Part shown: positions 59,328 to 64,000 of the stretch, piece by piece | How positions within the stretch are numbered: position 1 is the stretch's first letter | Layout: every line of letters begins with the position of its first letter | Assembly: GCA_963693285.1 (NCBI GenBank) | Contig: OY848917.1 | Location: forward strand, 33,305,245 to 33,369,244 | Direction of reading: 5' to 3' | DNA: 64,000 bases | DNA from: Xestospongia muta | Lineage: Eukaryota > Porifera > Demospongiae > Haplosclerida > Petrosiidae | Translations under genes and position numbers: made by a program | Notes under the pieces: model-generated | What the model saw: only the letters and a program-made list of their open reading frames with translations | Databases searched by the model: none | What the model was told of the DNA's origin: nothing

Positions 59328-60715
59328 GTGCAAATTATAAATGTTATAAATATCTTTACATTTGTGTACTCCATGTACTCACTCCATTTGTTATCATATC
59401 TTTAATTTGCAACAAAAGTACATTAATAGCTTGGGTTTACTTTTTAGGTGAGTTTTCCACATGTAGATTTGAGAAAATTGTGAATAATGTACACTTCCAT
59501 TGAGACATAGTTTGGCCTATCTTTTATTAACTCAATCAATTTGTCTCTCTTTCTCTCTCTAGATATATGCTAGCCATTGAATTCATCTATCTATTGTTCG
59601 TGTATCCATCTATACATTATCATAGCATCTATTAACTTATTATAATTTTTTATCCATCCATTTAGTACGGCACTTATATCATCTGTAATTGATCAATTTA
59701 TCCATTTGTATTATTTTGTCTTTTAACAATAAATTATGAGTACCATTTGTATCAAATTACAAACCTTTTATATATTATATAATATTGTGCTGAGGAGAAT
59801 GTACTTGATAGTTTTCATTATTTGTATAGTGTCATTATCACTGCACCATTGAAAAGTGTATGACATCATTTTAATGATTTAAAACTATTATAATTATTAA
59901 TTTTTCATTGGCTTGAATCATTACAACTTTTATCACTATCTATGTCAATAAATATGATGTTATAGTCAGTAAGGATACGTTACCAATACTTATACTGTAG
60001 ATCCTTAGTTCTATATATTAACGTGTAGTATCCTACATTTACTAATGAGACTTACAACACAGTAAATCCGGAAGCTGTCGTAATACTAATAGTTAATAGT
60101 TTGTAAATTTTAACCCCTTACTTATTCAATTTACGTTTGACTGCTCAGAGAAGGTATGTCAGGTTTTGTGAAAGGAGGTCATCATGATAAGAGTTTGAAT
60201 CAACTATTTGGTAAGTTTAAATGTTGTGTATGTAAAAATTTGATTAATATTTCGTGTATTAGTCTAGTGTATTAGTTAAAAATAAGGTGATTATTAAAGA
60301 GTGAGGGTGGGTTAGTCTGGCATTACTGTTCCTTAGTGAGGAAGTGTCTGGGTAGTTATAGGACTCATACAGCCTACAAAGTCTTGCAGGCCACAGAAAT
60401 GCCTCATACACTTACAAGGTCCTCTTTTCACCTAACACTTAGTCCACATGATGGCTAATAAAGGTCTTGAAGTTACTATAAATTCTGTTCTAAAGCAGTA
60501 CATGACAGAGCCAGCACTAGTTAAAATGAGATGGACTGTGTTTCTATTTGACCACAACCAGTACATATCACAACTGTCATTTTGCATTTTTCTGTCTCTT
60601 AACACATGGTCAGGTCCAAGAATGCTCTACCCATATCCCCATTCTTGCTGTACGAGTACTATATGCACTTGTCCCTAGACCCTTACTCTCTAAGTGAAGG
60701 GGTGGCATGCTAGAC

Positions 60716-61212
60716 TAAGGGTGGGTGGGGTCAGTGTTTATGTTTATGAAATGCTTCTAGAAGAGACTGCTGCCTGGCCATTTTCGCGAGGTGACTAGAA
60801 ATTGTTTCTATCAAAACTTTTAAAATAGTTAAAACCAATGACAACTAACTAACTCTCTATCTATCTCTCCTACTCTGACTCTGTCTCTCTATAAGCATTA
60901 GTTCTTTTATAGTCTTAGCCTGGATCACTTAGTATAGCTGGACTGCTTTGGAATTTCCATCGTAGTTGTCTCAGCCTGGATCACTTAGTTACTGGACTGC
61001 TTCGGAATTTCCATCGCACCTGCTTCCTGTAATTTAATTGGTCGGATTCGTAATTGATGCAGTTTAATGATCCGCTTGCTCCTGCCTCTTGTACTTCCGG
61101 GTGTACGTCACATTATTAATATTATTTTAGCATAGAAAACTGGTACGGCATTGCCATGCTACTTTAAAATGTGGTACGGCTCTCGCCATACCTGTTGTGC
61201 CGCCCCTGCTAA
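60716..61212 (-). mobile_element. Rearranged copy of the hAT-like element, right arm
   Basis: Keeps the CAGGGGCGGC end (near 61200) and the first part of the small gene, but lacks the part equivalent to 41320-41704. At the break (60716-60740) there is a second copy of the element's outer flank, GGGTGGGGTCAGTG, in the same orientation as at 61217. A repeat of about 60 bp (60912-61015) is also unique to this arm. Confidence 0.55.
60912..61015. repeat. Short tandem duplication specific to the right arm
   Basis: AGCCTGGATCACTTAGT, followed by a CTGGACTGCTT..GGAATTTCCATCG stretch, occurs twice here and once in the left arm (near 41090-41140). Confidence 0.75.
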
Positions 61213-62301
61213 GAGTGGGTGGGGTCAGTGTTGTGTTTATAATAATGTCTGGTTCTATTTCTAGAGTATATAAATATTGTTATACAATGTGTGCTTCTTT
61301 GATTCCATCAAGTCTTTCTCTGATGTCTCCCTTTACATTATTGACATGTCTGGAATGTACATTGAATACATACAGTAAATGAACACAAAAATGGAATAAA
61401 TAAATTGCTTCAAATCATTTTTCTCTTCCATCTTGTCTTTCTACAAATCAAAGTTGTGTCTCATACTTTTTACCTGGTCCAGTAATTGATCACATTATGT
61501 ATTTATATATAAAGAGCAAGTAACATTGATATATGAACCTTGTGTACACTTGACTGAGTATATGACAATAGTACATGTGCCACTTAATAGAATAACTGAA
61601 TAATGACGTCATCTGCTCTGACTTTTCACTTCATAATTCAATGTATTCTCACTGTACCAAGAAGTACTATCTTAATGAATTTATTGATACCATATGTAAT
61701 ATAGTAAATATATGTATCCTACCTCAATATCACTGAAGAGTATGTTCATTACTTTGTCTTGTCAGATACTTCTTTCACTTTTTTATTCACTTCCATTTTA
61801 GATCTGTTCTTTGTCTGTTAAAGTACATGTCTTTTTCAATATAGAGAAGTAATATGATGAGATAGTCAATCCTCTTGTTGACAATTAAGGTAAACTGGTT
61901 ATATTTAATCTTATTATAAAAGCTGTTTAATAGTTGATAAGCCTGCCAACTCAGTATTTTGCCCTTGGGACCTTGTACAATACATTCCCTTGTCATCAAG
62001 TTTATATATACAACATGTGTAGACCTTTGAAGTATGATATATGTGTTATATATGTGACTATAAATATTAAAATGGTACCAAATATGCAAATGAATTTTGA
62101 ACTAGTGCTTGCATAGAAACAATTGCTATGTGTCTATCTTGAGCTAAAGTCAATGGAATCTGTATAAAGACAGTCATTGAGCTTCTCAAGTACTAAATTT
62201 TAATAACTTCATATGCAAGCATTCGTTTAAATCTTTTTGTGTGTATTAGGTACTATTTTCACATTTACAGTCACATGTATCACAGTTCAGAGGTCAATAT
62301 G

Positions 62302-62980
62302 CATAGGTGTAGGAACCGGGGGGACACTGGGGGCATGTGCCCCCCCCAAAATTTCATGGTGGGCCACACCCAAGTTACACGTGCAAGTGTAAAGTGTAAT
62401 ATTGCTATTATCTGCTAAACCAACTAGTATTGCTATGTCTGCTCCTCTGCCAATCAAGAAGTTAAAGCAAACTACGCTTTCCTTTGATACAACTACCCAG
62501 TTGGACCCATTGATACAAGCCACTGTGAAGACGACTCAGATAAAGAAGACACGCACACTGTCACAGACGAAGAGATTGCATGCACCTCTGAGTGCTGCGC
62601 AAATGTTTGTGATGAGCAAGGACTCACTCCGTTTCAGCCAAAGGATTCAAGCACCATCGAACGGACTCGTCGGAGGCAAGGCCAAAAAGTCGTCTTTTTT
62701 CTCCAAATTGGTATGTAACTTATCCTTGGATAACCCTTTGTACTACAAGAGCTCGAGCATTTTGTGTTTTGTCGTTATTGTGTGAGAAAGGGCTAGAGTT
62801 TGGTTAAAAAAGAGGATGCGTTTGTAACTAGTGGTTTTGATAATTGGAAGAAGGCACATGAAAGGTTCACACAACATATTCATAGCTAATGTTATTAAAA
62901 ATTACCATTTAATGATTATTACACACCTTTTACTTCGCCAACTGTGCCCCCCCAGTCATAAAATCATTCCTACGCCTATG
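62302..62980 (+). mobile_element. Short hAT-like element with TTF-finger gene fragment, right arm
   Basis: Inverted-arm counterpart of 39121-39802, with the frame at 62402-62785 and the GFDNWKKAHERF stretch near 62835. It was present before the arms duplicated, because both copies sit at the same place. Confidence 0.65.
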
Positions 62981-64000
62981 TATGTATTATATAAACCTGC
63001 CAATGAGGGAATTTGTAAACAATATCATACTAAAAACACTATTACTAATAGTAACTGAGCTATACAGTAAAGGATTACATTACCGTATATATAGTAATTA
63101 TTATTAATGTGTTATAATATCCTTCTAGTTAAACCAGTCCGACTATATGATTATTAGAAACAACTCACTACTAGTTATAAATAGTTACAGAGACAACAAT
63201 ATCAATGAAAGAGACTATATCATGATTATATGGAGAGGAGTCATTACTAGATACATTAGTATATCTACCAGTTAATAGTTCACAAGGTAAGACATACATA
63301 TGCATGTATATAACCTTGTGTATTGACATATTACTACTAGTTATAATATAGATTGTCAATATAAACAAAGTCTGTCTTATATCTACTTGACAATGTTTTG
63401 TCCTACCAAATTTACCAAAATAATTACTACAGTTTAATGTTCTCTTATATTGATCTCCTTCAGATCATTATCTCTCATATCATCATTGTCTCCATCCATC
63501 CACTCATTTTCTCTGAACATTCTTAGTCTATCAGCTAAAGGGACAAGTTAAGAGGGTAGACACACCTCCTAACAGACTAGATAGGACTACTGACACACTC
63601 ACCACAACAAAGGAAGTCCTGACACTGAGATAATTTTTAAGATAAGGAGTTATAAGCAAGTCGGTTATTATAATTAGTGTTAAGACTAATTCACAACATT
63701 GTACAGAACCTCAATCTATAAACATATAACACTTGACACAATTAACAGTAGAATAGACTAGAGTTCTATTTATATGTTGCTTGAGTTGCATCAAACCAAT
63801 TGGATACTGTCTAAGAGAAGCGAAGTTTAGGGCACACCCATAAGCTTCTTTCTTTTTCTTCATTCCTTTCTCAGTGCCAGACACAGAACCATTGACTCCT
63901 TTTTATTGCTGTCTATGTGCTTGATAACTGTGGGTGGAGTCAAAATTAAGGTTAATGGTTATATTTTAGCATTGGCAATGTTGTATTAGGAGCTGCAACA

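Larger units (their letters stand above)
59010..64000 (-). repeat. Right arm of the giant inverted repeat (runs off the window)
   Basis: Inverted partner of 38094-43402. The last bases of the window still match the left arm, so the arm continues to the right. Confidence 0.92.

Overview
The window is eukaryotic. It is AT-rich, genes are split by GT-AG introns (one only 56 bp), ankyrin repeats are encoded one per exon, and transposon relics of animal type (hAT/ZMYM, Penelope, gypsy, CR1-like LINE, EnSpm-like) are everywhere. The style fits an early-branching marine invertebrate, most likely a demosponge; the species assignment is inference. No rRNA, tRNA or CRISPR was recognised.

Left part (1-26.8 kb, minus strand). 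One large ankyrin-repeat gene appears to start at 26824 and run leftward, with at least 24 ankyrin exons down to 2545. Almost all exons are 99 nt, flanked by splice signals and in phase 0 at both ends, so exons can be added or lost without changing frame. The gene has clearly grown by exon duplication. Ten copies of a unit of about 849 bp (exon plus intron) are nearly identical between 15.2 and 23.5 kb, older copies lie at 11.5-13.6 kb, a pair lies at 3.5-3.8 kb, and larger block duplications lie at 2.3-4.1/7.4-9.3 kb and 23.6-24.8/25.5-26.3 kb. Within the young units the differences cluster at a few codons, above all repeat position 8, where six different amino acids occur. A decayed ZMYM1/hAT-type transposase pseudogene (1-2153) lies past the last exon seen, and a Penelope relic lies in one intron. 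An 865-bp element with 126-bp inverted ends sits just upstream of the start codon.

Middle part (27.8-38 kb). This is a transposon graveyard: gypsy RT and gag relics, a CR1-like LINE reverse transcriptase, and the 5' part of an EnSpm-like transposase gene. It also holds a weakly supported split gene on the plus strand (33.0-34.5 kb), a set of short exon-like repeats (34.7-36.7 kb) and a 97-bp tandem repeat.

Right part (38.1-64.0 kb). This is one giant inverted repeat. The left arm (38094-43402) reappears inverted as the right arm (59010-64000, running off the window). Flush inside each arm lies an array of a 142-bp tandem repeat: about 70 copies on the left (43403-53352) and about 22 copies in opposite orientation on the right (55861-59009). 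The 2.5-kb centre carries fragments of an EnSpm-like transposase, a segment shared with 31.4-31.8 kb, and the C-terminal part of an SLC15/POT peptide transporter broken by a TGA codon. The layout resembles a foldback-type element or a very large palindromic duplication; an assembly artefact must also be considered. Each arm carries two smaller hAT-like elements, one of them rearranged in the right arm.
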